Source: JAYRWN01 sp041917975
Lineage (GTDB): Bacteria; Bacteroidota; Bacteroidia; Chitinophagales; Saprospiraceae
DNA: 24,974 nucleotides
Direction of reading: 5' to 3'
Assembly: GCA_041917975.1 (NCBI GenBank)
Contig: JAYRWN010000483.1
Location: 1 to 24,974, forward strand
The translations under genes were made by a program, and so were the position numbers. This document shows, in pieces, positions 17,555 to 24,841 of the stretch. Each line of letters opens with the position of its first letter. The first letter of the stretch is position 1. The notes beneath the pieces were generated by a model. The model was not told the origin of the DNA and searched no databases. It saw only the letters and a list, made by a program, of their open reading frames with translations.

Positions 17555-17590
17555 GCCGGCAGTTGCGTAAAGCGATTGCCGGCTTTTTTA
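17555..17590 (+). terminator. Rho-independent terminator after the GerW-type gene
   Basis: GCCGGCA (17555-17561) and TGCCGGC (17577-17583) form a perfect 7-bp GC-rich stem, immediately followed by TTTTTT (17584-17589). A nested ATCGC/GCGAT pairing offers an alternative stem. The T-run overlaps the stop codon of the convergent secreted-protein gene (17588-17590), so the two genes share their 3' boundary. Confidence 0.88.
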
Positions 17591-18421
17591 TAATAAGGCC
17601 ATTTTTTTTGTACCTCGATGTTGGTTCTGTTGCCAGCGAAAAAAATAGATACCCGGTATTCGGGGAGTCATCTGAATAAAACGATCGTCCCCAGGACCAT
17701 AAGAATACCAGCCATTTTGAAAAATACGCCTACCATTAAGATCAATAACTTCCACATATATTTTCCCGACCTGAGAAGAACGAACCTGGATAGACCGGTT
17801 AAATGGAGTAAGAGTTAATATTTCCGGCTCACTCGTTTTTTCCGTGTTAACGGCAGTGGTGGTGCTGGGCACCAGAGCAATGGGCGTAGAAACCAACGCC
17901 TGGTCCCCGGATGTACTGCCATTACCATTAGCAGCTAAGCCAGCTGCATAAAGCCATACCGTGTCCTGCAACGACTCGTCTGGGGTCCACTCCACGGTGT
18001 AGATTAGGGCTGAATTGGGCCGGCTGTGTTCGAAATAATGGCGGTCATTTACCGTCACGATACGTGTGCCGGTAGCAGAAGTCCCAAAGGTGCCGGCATC
18101 CTCGTGGTTTACTCCGGTCAATGCTGTCGCTTGAAATCCAAAAGCAGCCGGAAATCCAGTCCGGCTGATGGATACCTTCATCATGTACGTTTTTCCCGGT
18201 TCGAAAGAAGTAACTGGGGTAGTGTCGTCTAAGATTTGTAGGGATAAACCTGCTCCAAAATTACCACCTCCGTGACAACCGGCACAAGTATTGTTGGATA
18301 AAGGTGAGCCGGTACGATCCCTATCCTGGCTAAAACCAGCCCCTCCGCTATTACTCATAAATAATAGCCCTAAAAATAATCCAATCGTTAGACTTACGAA
18401 GAAATACAACTTACGTGACAT
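17588..18421 (-). CDS. Secreted choice-of-anchor V-like protein with T9SS type A sorting domain and CxxCH motif
   Basis: 277 residues from the ATG at 18421. The frame runs on to 18505, but the upstream residues would bury the MSRKLYFFVSL signal peptide (1-22). The mature start has GAGFSQDRDRTGSP and NNTCAGCHGGG with a CxxCH motif at residues 46-50. A beta-sandwich region with FEPGKTYMMKVSISR and AFGFQATAL resembles the Reelin-like choice-of-anchor V domain of Bacteroidota. From about residue 195 to the end lies a type A T9SS sorting domain (VYVEVIDLNGRRIF-like segment, PGIYFFRW, KKMALL end). It is therefore predicted to pass the Sec system, then the SprA channel, and be fixed to or released from the cell surface. 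The single CxxCH could bind c-type heme. The gene is monocistronic and divergent from the membrane protein at 18577. Confidence 0.85.
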   Translation of the reverse strand: MSRKLYFFVSLTIGLFLGLLFMSNSGGAGFSQDRDRTGSPLSNNTCAGCHGGGNFGAGLSLQILDDTTPVTSFEPGKTYMMKVSISRTGFPAAFGFQATALTGVNHEDAGTFGTSATGTRIVTVNDRHYFEHSRPNSALIYTVEWTPDESLQDTVWLYAAGLAANGNGSTSGDQALVSTPIALVPSTTTAVNTEKTSEPEILTLTPFNRSIQVRSSQVGKIYVEVIDLNGRRIFQNGWYSYGPGDDRFIQMTPRIPGIYFFRWQQNQHRGTKKMALL

Positions 18422-18576
18422 GAATATGATAAGAGTTTGAGGGTCTAATAGGAACGGGTTATTTATGATATTGTTGCCACTTTTTGGACAGATATTATAA
18501 ATCATGTGAAGCTATGAGGTTGGTCATTCGGTAAATGGACATTACACCTTACATTTAGACGAAAATCATTGAACCC

Positions 18577-18984
18577 GTGAAAAAAGTTCTCATTTCTGGT
18601 CTCATCTGCGGAGCATTGCTGCTTATCTTAAGTTTTGCAGTATTGTATCTCACTATTAATTTATTTCCCGCTTTAGCTGAGGAGTATTATAATCCCGTTT
18701 TTTGGCCAGGTAACGACCGTGCTTTACTGTATTTTTTACACCCGTTTGTATTAAGTATAGCGTTGGCTTGGGTATGGCACCGATTTAAAAGTATTCTTAC
18801 CGGCAATTGGATCATCCGGGGCTTGGAGTTTGGTTTCATTTATCTGCTTATTGGTACCATTCCCTCCATGTGGCTCACCTTCAGCGCCATTAATGTCAGT
18901 TTTAGTATGGTCTTTAGTTGGGTTATCTATGGCTTGTTGCAAGCCGCTATTTGTGGACTTATTTTTTCGAAATTAAATCCTTAA
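18577..18984 (+). CDS. Small four-helix membrane protein of unknown function
   Basis: 135 residues starting at GTG 18577 (KKVLISGLICG). Hydrophobic segments lie near 4-27, 48-66, 80-100 and 110-131, with few charged residues between. I do not recognise the family, though similar short hydrophobic proteins are common in Bacteroidota. The gene stands alone between a divergent gene on the left and a convergent one (porZ) on the right. A weak -7-like sequence TACATTTA lies about 20 bases upstream. The real-gene call rests on length, membrane-protein composition and sensible start. Confidence 0.75.
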   Translation: MKKVLISGLICGALLLILSFAVLYLTINLFPALAEEYYNPVFWPGNDRALLYFLHPFVLSIALAWVWHRFKSILTGNWIIRGLEFGFIYLLIGTIPSMWLTFSAINVSFSMVFSWVIYGLLQAAICGLIFSKLNP

Positions 18985-19049
18985 ACCTAAGCCGAACCAA
19001 CCGAAACCTAATAAGTTAGAGTGAGAGTGTGGGTGTGTAAAAATTACGT

Positions 19050-19105
19050 CCAATTATTAATTGGCCCAACAAAATGTTTTGCTAAAAATGGCCAACATTT
19101 TATTG
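19050..19105. repeat. Overlapping inverted repeats between convergent genes, possible bidirectional terminator
   Basis: The 130-base gap between the ends of the membrane-protein gene and porZ contains three nested inverted repeats: CCAATT/AATTGG (19050-19055 with 19059-19064), TTGGCC/GGCCAA (19061-19066 with 19090-19095), and CAACAAAATGTT (19067-19078) with AACATTTTATTG (19094-19105), the last 12 bp with one mismatch. The pairings overlap and cannot all form at once. T-runs are weak, so terminator function is inferred from position. The rest of the gap (18985-19049) shows only a GT-rich run. Confidence 0.45.
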
Positions 19106-19114
19106 ATCAGGTAC

Positions 19115-21463
19115 TTATTTGATGACCAAAATTTTGGTTACATAACTTTCAGGATTAGTCAAACTGGAAGATGTACTAAATACCAGGTAAACCCCGGTGG
19201 TTACTTTTTCCCCGGAAGGCAACCGACCATCCCAGATCGCTTGCCCTCCTAAGGCTTGGGTCCGATACACCAGGCGACCATCAGCATCGGTAATCCTGAC
19301 TTCAGCATCTTGAGCTAATCCTTTTATAGCTATTGGTCCGTTATATTCCGGCCTGACCGGATTAGGAAAAGCATAAACCTCCGTAGCGTGAAAATTCGTT
19401 GCCGCGGTCGCTTCTGTCCGTAAGACGTTGATACCCTGACTGGTACCAATATATAATTCCCCGGACTGCTGATCAAAAGCCAAATCCAGGATGGTGTTAT
19501 CCAACAACGGGCTGTTTTGAATATTGTAATGAGCCAGTATGGATTCATCGTTTGCTGAAATATTAGCTTTAACAACAAAAAGTCCATTGCGGGTGCCAAA
19601 CCATTTCCGATTGGCACCGTCTACAGCTATGCATAACACATCTTCGGTGATGAGCAGCTCTGCTAACAAACCATCCTGGGTCACTTTGGGACGAGTACCT
19701 GGACACTGGCCTGAAAATATGCCTTCCACACAATTAAACACTACGACACCCTGGGAGGTGCCCACCCAGATATCTCCATCACGATCAGCCTCTACGCAAT
19801 TGACGGAATTGGTTAACAATTCACTGTTGCTTTCTTTTAGTTCGATAAACTGGTCATCCGACTTGTTTTCAATGGTTGTTCCATGGTTTAGAACTAACAA
19901 TCCGGCAGTACTACCCTGAACCACAAACCATTTTTGATTAGCTCGGTCTATCGCTATTTGGGTTAAGGTCGTGGAACCGGGAACATTAAAGTTAGTCCAG
20001 GAACCATTCTCCTGATAAACACTTATTGGACGAGATCCTAAAAAATTAGACACCCAAAGATTATAGTCGCGGTCGAAAGCCAGTCCACTGATGCGCACCC
20101 GACCAGGATCGCCAACCGTCTCCATAAGGGTCGAATTCTTTTCATCATAAAACTTAAATTGCTGACCATCCCATTCGATCAAACCCTCGAGGTATGAACC
20201 AATAAAGACGCGGTGATCCGCAGGATGTACCCGCACGGTATATAAATCCAACAATTCCCGTTCAGCAAACTCCGGAGTATTAAATACGTTTAGATAAGTC
20301 CACACCCCTTCTTTATAAATAAATAGTCCATCACGCCGGAATTGGTAGCCAAAAAAAGAATTTACTCCGCCGGCAGCTACGTAAACCGTATGGTCAGCTA
20401 CTTGAATTTCGCTAAGATTTTGTGAATAAGGTGCATTAAAAAATTGCTGCTGACAGGACTGTTCACGGCCTGTGGTAGAGCGATAGTCATCACTCAAATC
20501 CGCATACCAGTAACGGTCACCATCTTGCACGGCATACAGAGGATTGGCAAAACAAGATCCGTGTACATTGTATTGCTGTCCATCAGCAAAAATGATTACC
20601 CGATTACCACACCCGGTGATGCAGCGTAAGCCTACGATTAAATCCGTGGCATCATCACTGAGGTAATTAATAAAAAAATCCTTTAGTTCAAAAAATAAAA
20701 TAAACCGCGCTCCATCCCAACGCCATATTTTTTGATTGTAGACAATGTATAACTCATTTTTATGAACCACAAGATGGGAAACTGGGGCAGAAGAAATTAA
20801 TCCCTGGACTTCGCCTAACTTTTCCCACAAGCTTAGATCTGCTAAATTGGGATTATTGACGGAAGCGCGATACAACCCTTGGTCCGTAGCCATCCAAAAT
20901 TCATTATCTAAAGCTACGGAGGCCCGGACTTGGAAACCGGTAAAGGTGGTGAAGCCGAATTCTTTTTTACGAATATCAAATTGAACCAATCCAAAAGCGG
21001 TGCTGAGGTAGGCGTATTTTTTATAAAAATTAATTTGATTAATGTTTTTATTACCGAGTATTTTTTTATTGTCAATAATTTCTCGAAAATTATAAATACC
21101 ATCTGCCGTCATTAAGTCAATATTACTGTTGGCATAGGCAATGAGCAAAGCATTTTCATCGCGGTGATATTTTACCCGCTGTATATTCAAGTCATTTAAT
21201 CCCTGAATTTTGGTAATAAACTCGTGTGTATTATCCGATTTGTTAATTTTAACTAACCCCCAATCTGTGCCATAATAAACATATTTATCACTTTGCGTCA
21301 CATAATTGCTGCGTTTAAAAGGCAAATAGGCGTTCCATTCACCAAATTTAATTCCTCCTGTTTGGGACCAGGTCTGCATCGTCATGACCAGAGAGAAAAT
21401 AAAGGTAATCATGAATACCCTCCCGGCTAAAAAGGATTTAGAATTAATGGTCAACACAGGCAT
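19115..21463 (-). CDS. porZ: T9SS cell-surface attachment protein PorZ
   Basis: 782 residues, very close to P. gingivalis PorZ (about 776). PorZ is part of the T9SS attachment complex on the cell surface (with PorU, PorV, PorQ) and supplies anionic LPS to the PorU sortase in P. gingivalis. The N-terminus is a signal peptide (about 1-33), then the PorZ-specific start GEWNAYLPFKRSNYVT, YYGTDWGLVKIN, ITKIQGLNDLNIQRVKY and LLIAYANSNIDLM. Two beta-propellers follow, with blade motifs such as IWVGTSQGVVVF, KWFGTRNGLFVV and LYIGTSQGINVL. From about residue 695 there is a T9SS-type C-terminal domain (FPNPVRPEYNGPIAIKG, GVYLVFSTS, TKILVIK end). Its ATG overlaps the stop of the DUF2141 gene (TAATG), showing translational coupling. 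Confidence 0.93.
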   Translation of the reverse strand: MPVLTINSKSFLAGRVFMITFIFSLVMTMQTWSQTGGIKFGEWNAYLPFKRSNYVTQSDKYVYYGTDWGLVKINKSDNTHEFITKIQGLNDLNIQRVKYHRDENALLIAYANSNIDLMTADGIYNFREIIDNKKILGNKNINQINFYKKYAYLSTAFGLVQFDIRKKEFGFTTFTGFQVRASVALDNEFWMATDQGLYRASVNNPNLADLSLWEKLGEVQGLISSAPVSHLVVHKNELYIVYNQKIWRWDGARFILFFELKDFFINYLSDDATDLIVGLRCITGCGNRVIIFADGQQYNVHGSCFANPLYAVQDGDRYWYADLSDDYRSTTGREQSCQQQFFNAPYSQNLSEIQVADHTVYVAAGGVNSFFGYQFRRDGLFIYKEGVWTYLNVFNTPEFAERELLDLYTVRVHPADHRVFIGSYLEGLIEWDGQQFKFYDEKNSTLMETVGDPGRVRISGLAFDRDYNLWVSNFLGSRPISVYQENGSWTNFNVPGSTTLTQIAIDRANQKWFVVQGSTAGLLVLNHGTTIENKSDDQFIELKESNSELLTNSVNCVEADRDGDIWVGTSQGVVVFNCVEGIFSGQCPGTRPKVTQDGLLAELLITEDVLCIAVDGANRKWFGTRNGLFVVKANISANDESILAHYNIQNSPLLDNTILDLAFDQQSGELYIGTSQGINVLRTEATAATNFHATEVYAFPNPVRPEYNGPIAIKGLAQDAEVRITDADGRLVYRTQALGGQAIWDGRLPSGEKVTTGVYLVFSTSSSLTNPESYVTKILVIK

Positions 21464-21867
21464 TAATTTAATTGAATGTGGATGGTTGGAGTTTTAGTAA
21501 TATCAACACTACATTTTTGAAATGATGGTGGACCAAACCATAATTTCGGGTTATTGGAAAATCCAAATGGCTCTACCGGAAAGCCAATTTTATTTTTATC
21601 TAAAATTTTATTATTGTTTAAATCTTGAAAAACCGCTATCGCCACACGCTGATGCTGCAGGTTATCCCACTCCAACTGTAAATTCTGTTTATTTACTGGA
21701 ATGATTTTCGTATCAACGGCCTGGGTGACTTCTAAGAAACCATTGGCTTCCTGATAAACTGCAAAACACAATTGACCTTTAACGTCTTTTACTCCGCTTA
21801 CAGTAATAGTTAAGGCGTTTGTGTCTTGCAACAAAAACAACATGAGACAACTGAAAAGTATGTTCAT
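21463..21867 (-). CDS. DUF2141 family secreted protein
   Basis: 134 residues with a short hydrophobic N-terminal signal (MNILFSCLMLFLL). The body matches the DUF2141 pattern: LTITVSGVKDVKGQLCFAVYQ, then VAIAVFQDLNNNKILDKNKIGFPVEPFGFSNN and the WFGPPSF segment. The DLNNNKILD stretch looks like a Ca-binding loop (inference). The family has unknown function and is common in Bacteroidota as small exported proteins. It lies 23 bases after the unknown 476-residue protein and its stop overlaps the porZ start by one base, so it is in the same transcript. Confidence 0.85.
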   Translation of the reverse strand: MNILFSCLMLFLLQDTNALTITVSGVKDVKGQLCFAVYQEANGFLEVTQAVDTKIIPVNKQNLQLEWDNLQHQRVAIAVFQDLNNNKILDKNKIGFPVEPFGFSNNPKLWFGPPSFQKCSVDITKTPTIHIQLN

Positions 21868-21890
21868 ATAATAATTATAAAATTGGAGTA

Positions 21891-23321
21891 TTATTGGTAA
21901 TTAACTTTTACAAGATTGAGGCGAAGCTGCCGCTGGCTGGGTATAATAAATTCGGTGGGAGATATTTGTACGGCGTCCTTAAACCGCAGCTGAAGTCGTT
22001 GGTATTCGGTATTCATTAAAGCACTGCGCACCGTATGACCATTGCCTTGTATGACATACTCACTCACCGTATTTTCACGACTAATTTCATCGTTATAAAT
22101 TAACCTGATGCGAGCGGGATTTCTAAAAATAAAATAAGATGAATACACCGCATTGTCGTCATGGGAATATTGTTTTTTATGGAGTACAGATACCCAATGT
22201 GTTTTTCCGTCAGGGTGAATAGAAAATACCAATACATCTTCATATTGAAAATCACTCACAAAAGCCGTATTACCGGGTATAGAACGCTCCTGCAAATAAT
22301 TGCGGCGACTATACCGCTTGCGTATTTCCGAAAACGCTAAAAAACCACCGTCTTCTCTTAAGACTAAATCTTCCATTTCCAGATTCGGAATTCCCTTTAC
22401 CTCGGAAAAACTTTTACCGTATAATTCTGACAAGACATGTTCACTTAATGGGGTATAAACTAATTGACTGTCCGCCGTTGTACCACATTGTCTGAAAGAA
22501 AATAACCCTTCGGCACGTGATAAATTTTTTATAGCATATAATCCGGCGCCGACCAGGCATTGATTTATTTCATCCCAGGTAAAGCTATTGGTAAGTAAAC
22601 TGTAGTTTTCCTGCAGGTAGTAGTTATAAGGAATAAAAAGATCAGAGCCTACCAATCCTTCATAGATTTGAATATCCGGTTCCTCATTCCGATTAGCGAG
22701 CTCTGTCCGGGATAGGACGATTATTGAATTTCCGCTATTGGTGATTATGGCTTTATCAAACAAACGACTGGCTGCAAAATCCTCAAATTTAAATACCTGC
22801 TCGGACAGCACCTGCTTTTTATCCAAGTCAATGCTACTTAACTCCAAGCGGTTATCAGAAGTTTCGGTGTAGAGAAGTGCTTTTGTACGGTCTTCAGAAT
22901 ACACCAAATCGAATTTTGGGGAGATAAATTTATCCACGAGAATTTTTAATATATGCGTGGAATCAATTAACACCCCATACCCATCAAACTGTTGTAAAGC
23001 AAGGTGAACGTCACCTTTCTGTCGGTACAAATAAATTATGGAAAAATAATTCGCACCCGGGACAGTGCCAATAATTTCATAGCGGCGATCCTCCAACTTA
23101 AATTCCTTTTCATTGCGCAAGTTCATTTCGTTATCGAAAAACTGGAGGTATACCTTGTCCAGTCGATTGCGCATCATGATGATCCGATCACCATAACGAC
23201 CAAGGATGTCGTAAGAATAGTCGTTACGCAGCTCATACTCTTCCGATATATGAATGGTTTGAGACCTGATGTTCCAGGATAAAGCTAAACTTAGCACAAG
23301 GAGTGACCAGCCTAATTTCAT
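21891..23321 (-). CDS. Secreted protein of unknown function in the porZ cluster
   Basis: 476 residues, beginning with a signal peptide (MKLGWSLLVLSLALSWNIRSQ, about 1-21). The remainder is rich in Tyr, Asp and beta-prone segments with propeller-like repeats (for example DRIIMMRNRLDKVYLQFFDNEMN, GDVHLALQQFDGYG, DVLVFSIHPDGKTHWVSVLHKKQ). It lacks Trp-Gly-Thr blades, a lipobox and a type A sorting domain. I do not recognise a family with confidence; similar large periplasmic or surface proteins occur in related Bacteroidota. It is first of three closely packed genes ending in porZ (23-base gap to the DUF2141 gene), suggesting a part in surface attachment or envelope work (inference only). Confidence 0.8.
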   Translation of the reverse strand: MKLGWSLLVLSLALSWNIRSQTIHISEEYELRNDYSYDILGRYGDRIIMMRNRLDKVYLQFFDNEMNLRNEKEFKLEDRRYEIIGTVPGANYFSIIYLYRQKGDVHLALQQFDGYGVLIDSTHILKILVDKFISPKFDLVYSEDRTKALLYTETSDNRLELSSIDLDKKQVLSEQVFKFEDFAASRLFDKAIITNSGNSIIVLSRTELANRNEEPDIQIYEGLVGSDLFIPYNYYLQENYSLLTNSFTWDEINQCLVGAGLYAIKNLSRAEGLFSFRQCGTTADSQLVYTPLSEHVLSELYGKSFSEVKGIPNLEMEDLVLREDGGFLAFSEIRKRYSRRNYLQERSIPGNTAFVSDFQYEDVLVFSIHPDGKTHWVSVLHKKQYSHDDNAVYSSYFIFRNPARIRLIYNDEISRENTVSEYVIQGNGHTVRSALMNTEYQRLQLRFKDAVQISPTEFIIPSQRQLRLNLVKVNYQ

Positions 23322-23372
23322 ACCTTGAAAATAGCAATTTTCAAATTAATAACGGTTAGACCTGGGTGAAAG

Positions 23373-23780
23373 TTATGGCACTTGATCACTTTCCATGGCT
23401 GGTTTACCCAGATGTAAAAAGAGGTAAGGCACAATAACCGCAATAAAGTTGATGGTTTGGCCTTGCATTTGAGGGTTGCCAAATAGCAAATAACCATTAA
23501 GCATTCCACCTGCCAGAAACGTAATTAATGCCCATCGACACATCGTCCACGCCGGTAGTTGCATTTTGCGCCATAAAAAAAGAGCAGCAATACTCAGAAA
23601 AATGCTGACCATCGCTAAAATGATGCCACCCAGCAGAACATGGGTAGGTGAACCTGTTATGGGTAAGGGCGTTGGAAGGTCTCTGCCCCGTATGATCAGC
23701 AAGAGTCCTCCAGCCCCGCGAAATATACCGATGAAGAACATCCACCCTGCGGCCAGAAATAGCCAAATTTTGGAGCGCAT
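23373..23780 (-). CDS. Small membrane protein of unknown function
   Basis: 135 residues with four hydrophobic segments (about 6-29, 46-69, 80-100, 108-124) and a short acidic tail (KPAMESDQVP). The region between helices 1 and 2 is Pro/Thr-rich (RDLPTPLPITGSPTH). I do not recognise the family. It lies 51 bases upstream of the 476-residue secreted protein on the same strand and may open the same transcript. A possible promoter upstream on the minus strand reads TTG, 23 bases, TATCTTTC (one mismatch to the -7 consensus, 23812-23819). Confidence 0.75.
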   Translation of the reverse strand: MRSKIWLFLAAGWMFFIGIFRGAGGLLLIIRGRDLPTPLPITGSPTHVLLGGIILAMVSIFLSIAALFLWRKMQLPAWTMCRWALITFLAGGMLNGYLLFGNPQMQGQTINFIAVIVPYLFLHLGKPAMESDQVP

Positions 23781-23885
23781 CTGCTGTTGCTGAAGTTTGT
23801 AAATTAGCCTGAAAGATAATTACAAATAACCGGATGCGGTCCAATCACAAACAATTCATTCTTTACCTTATCTTGTAAATAAAAA

Positions 23886-24434
23886 ATGATTTCCAGGGCA
23901 GAAGCAGAAAAGCTACTATTTGAATTGACGGAGACCACCGCGTTGCGCAGGCATGCCCGCAGCGTGGAGTTAGTGATGCGCAGATTAGCCCAGTTATTAA
24001 ACCAAAATGAAGACCTTTTTGGGCTCACCGGTCTTTTGCACGATGCGGATTATGAGCGATACCCCAATCAACATCCACAGATTATTGTTAATAAATTAAA
24101 AGAACTGGGAGAAAAGGAGATGGCGCACGCGATTGCGGGGCATTACAGTCGGTGGAATGTGCCGCGGATTTCCTTATTAGATAAATGCATTGTGGCTGCA
24201 GATGAATTGACCGGGTTTACCTATGCTGCTGCTTTGATTCGCCCTGCCAAAATAGAAGGCATGAATAGCACATCGGTAATCAAAAAACTGAAAACTAAAG
24301 GATTTGCTGCATCCGTGGACCGGGATGAAGTCTATCTGGGTGCTGAATTGCTGGGGTGGCCTTTGGAAAGGTTGATAGATGTAATCATTGAGGTGCTCAA
24401 TGTACATCGCGACGAATTAGGGCTGACTATATAA
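23886..24434 (+). CDS. HD-superfamily hydrolase (COG2316-like)
   Basis: 182-residue metal-dependent phosphohydrolase of the HD superfamily. Visible metal ligands: H23 (LRRHARS), H52-D53 in LLHDADYERYPNQHP, H81 and H86 (AIAGHYS), and the Asp of AADELTGF. The DELTGF-ALIRPAK segment, the KKLKTKGFAASVDRDEV stretch and the C-terminal helix pattern match the COG2316 group of predicted hydrolases, whose substrate is unknown. The ATG at 23886 fits the alignment. The gene is divergent from the small membrane protein at 23780 and converges on rpsU with 22 bases between and no visible terminator. Confidence 0.9.
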   Translation: MISRAEAEKLLFELTETTALRRHARSVELVMRRLAQLLNQNEDLFGLTGLLHDADYERYPNQHPQIIVNKLKELGEKEMAHAIAGHYSRWNVPRISLLDKCIVAADELTGFTYAAALIRPAKIEGMNSTSVIKKLKTKGFAASVDRDEVYLGAELLGWPLERLIDVIIEVLNVHRDELGLTI

Positions 24435-24456
24435 AACGGAACAGGTTGACTGCGAA

Positions 24457-24654
24457 TTAATCCGCCTCTAGTTCGGACAATTTCTTCATTTTATAAGCTG
24501 CACGCAACACCTCGTTACGTCTTTTAACCGAAGGCTTAGTGAATTGCTTACGGTCGCGCAGGGTCTTTAAGATACCCACATTCTGATATTTGCGCTTATA
24601 GCGCTTAAGAGCTTTGTCGATTGGTTCGCTGTCTTTGATTTCTATAATGAGCAT
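24457..24654 (-). CDS. rpsU: 30S ribosomal protein bS21
   Basis: 65-residue small-subunit protein, full length for bS21. It begins MLIIEIKDSEPIDKALKRYKRKY and has the basic helices with FTKPSVKRRNEV and an acidic end. In Bacteroidota bS21 helps block the anti-Shine-Dalgarno of 16S rRNA. The start is preceded by only a minimal SD-like AGG (24665-24663, 8 bases from the ATG), not an extended AGGAGG. It is driven by a strong promoter at 24683-24713, with a leader of about 20-25 bases. Confidence 0.97.
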   Translation of the reverse strand: MLIIEIKDSEPIDKALKRYKRKYQNVGILKTLRDRKQFTKPSVKRRNEVLRAAYKMKKLSELEAD

Positions 24655-24682
24655 AAATACTACCTAGTTTTTAAAAGGAGTA

Positions 24683-24713
24683 CAAAATTAGTAATAGAAT
24701 ATGAACTGCACAA
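24683..24713 (-). promoter_or_regulatory. Promoter of rpsU, Bacteroidota type
   Basis: On the minus strand TTG (24713-24711), a 20-base spacer and TAATTTTG (24690-24683) match the -33 TTG and -7 TAnnTTTG elements of the Bacteroidota primary sigma factor. It is the only site in the window with both elements matched at good spacing. Start of transcription is expected near 24676, giving a leader of about 20-25 bases. Confidence 0.75.
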
Positions 24714-24841
24714 CAATTTTTTTGTAATTTCTGTGAAACCTTACCAAATTTTGCCCTGATCTAGGTGATATTGAAGATAACAGTTAACTTTCCATAACTC
24801 TAACGTCATGGCAATGTATCCGATAGTCCTGGTATTTTTTC

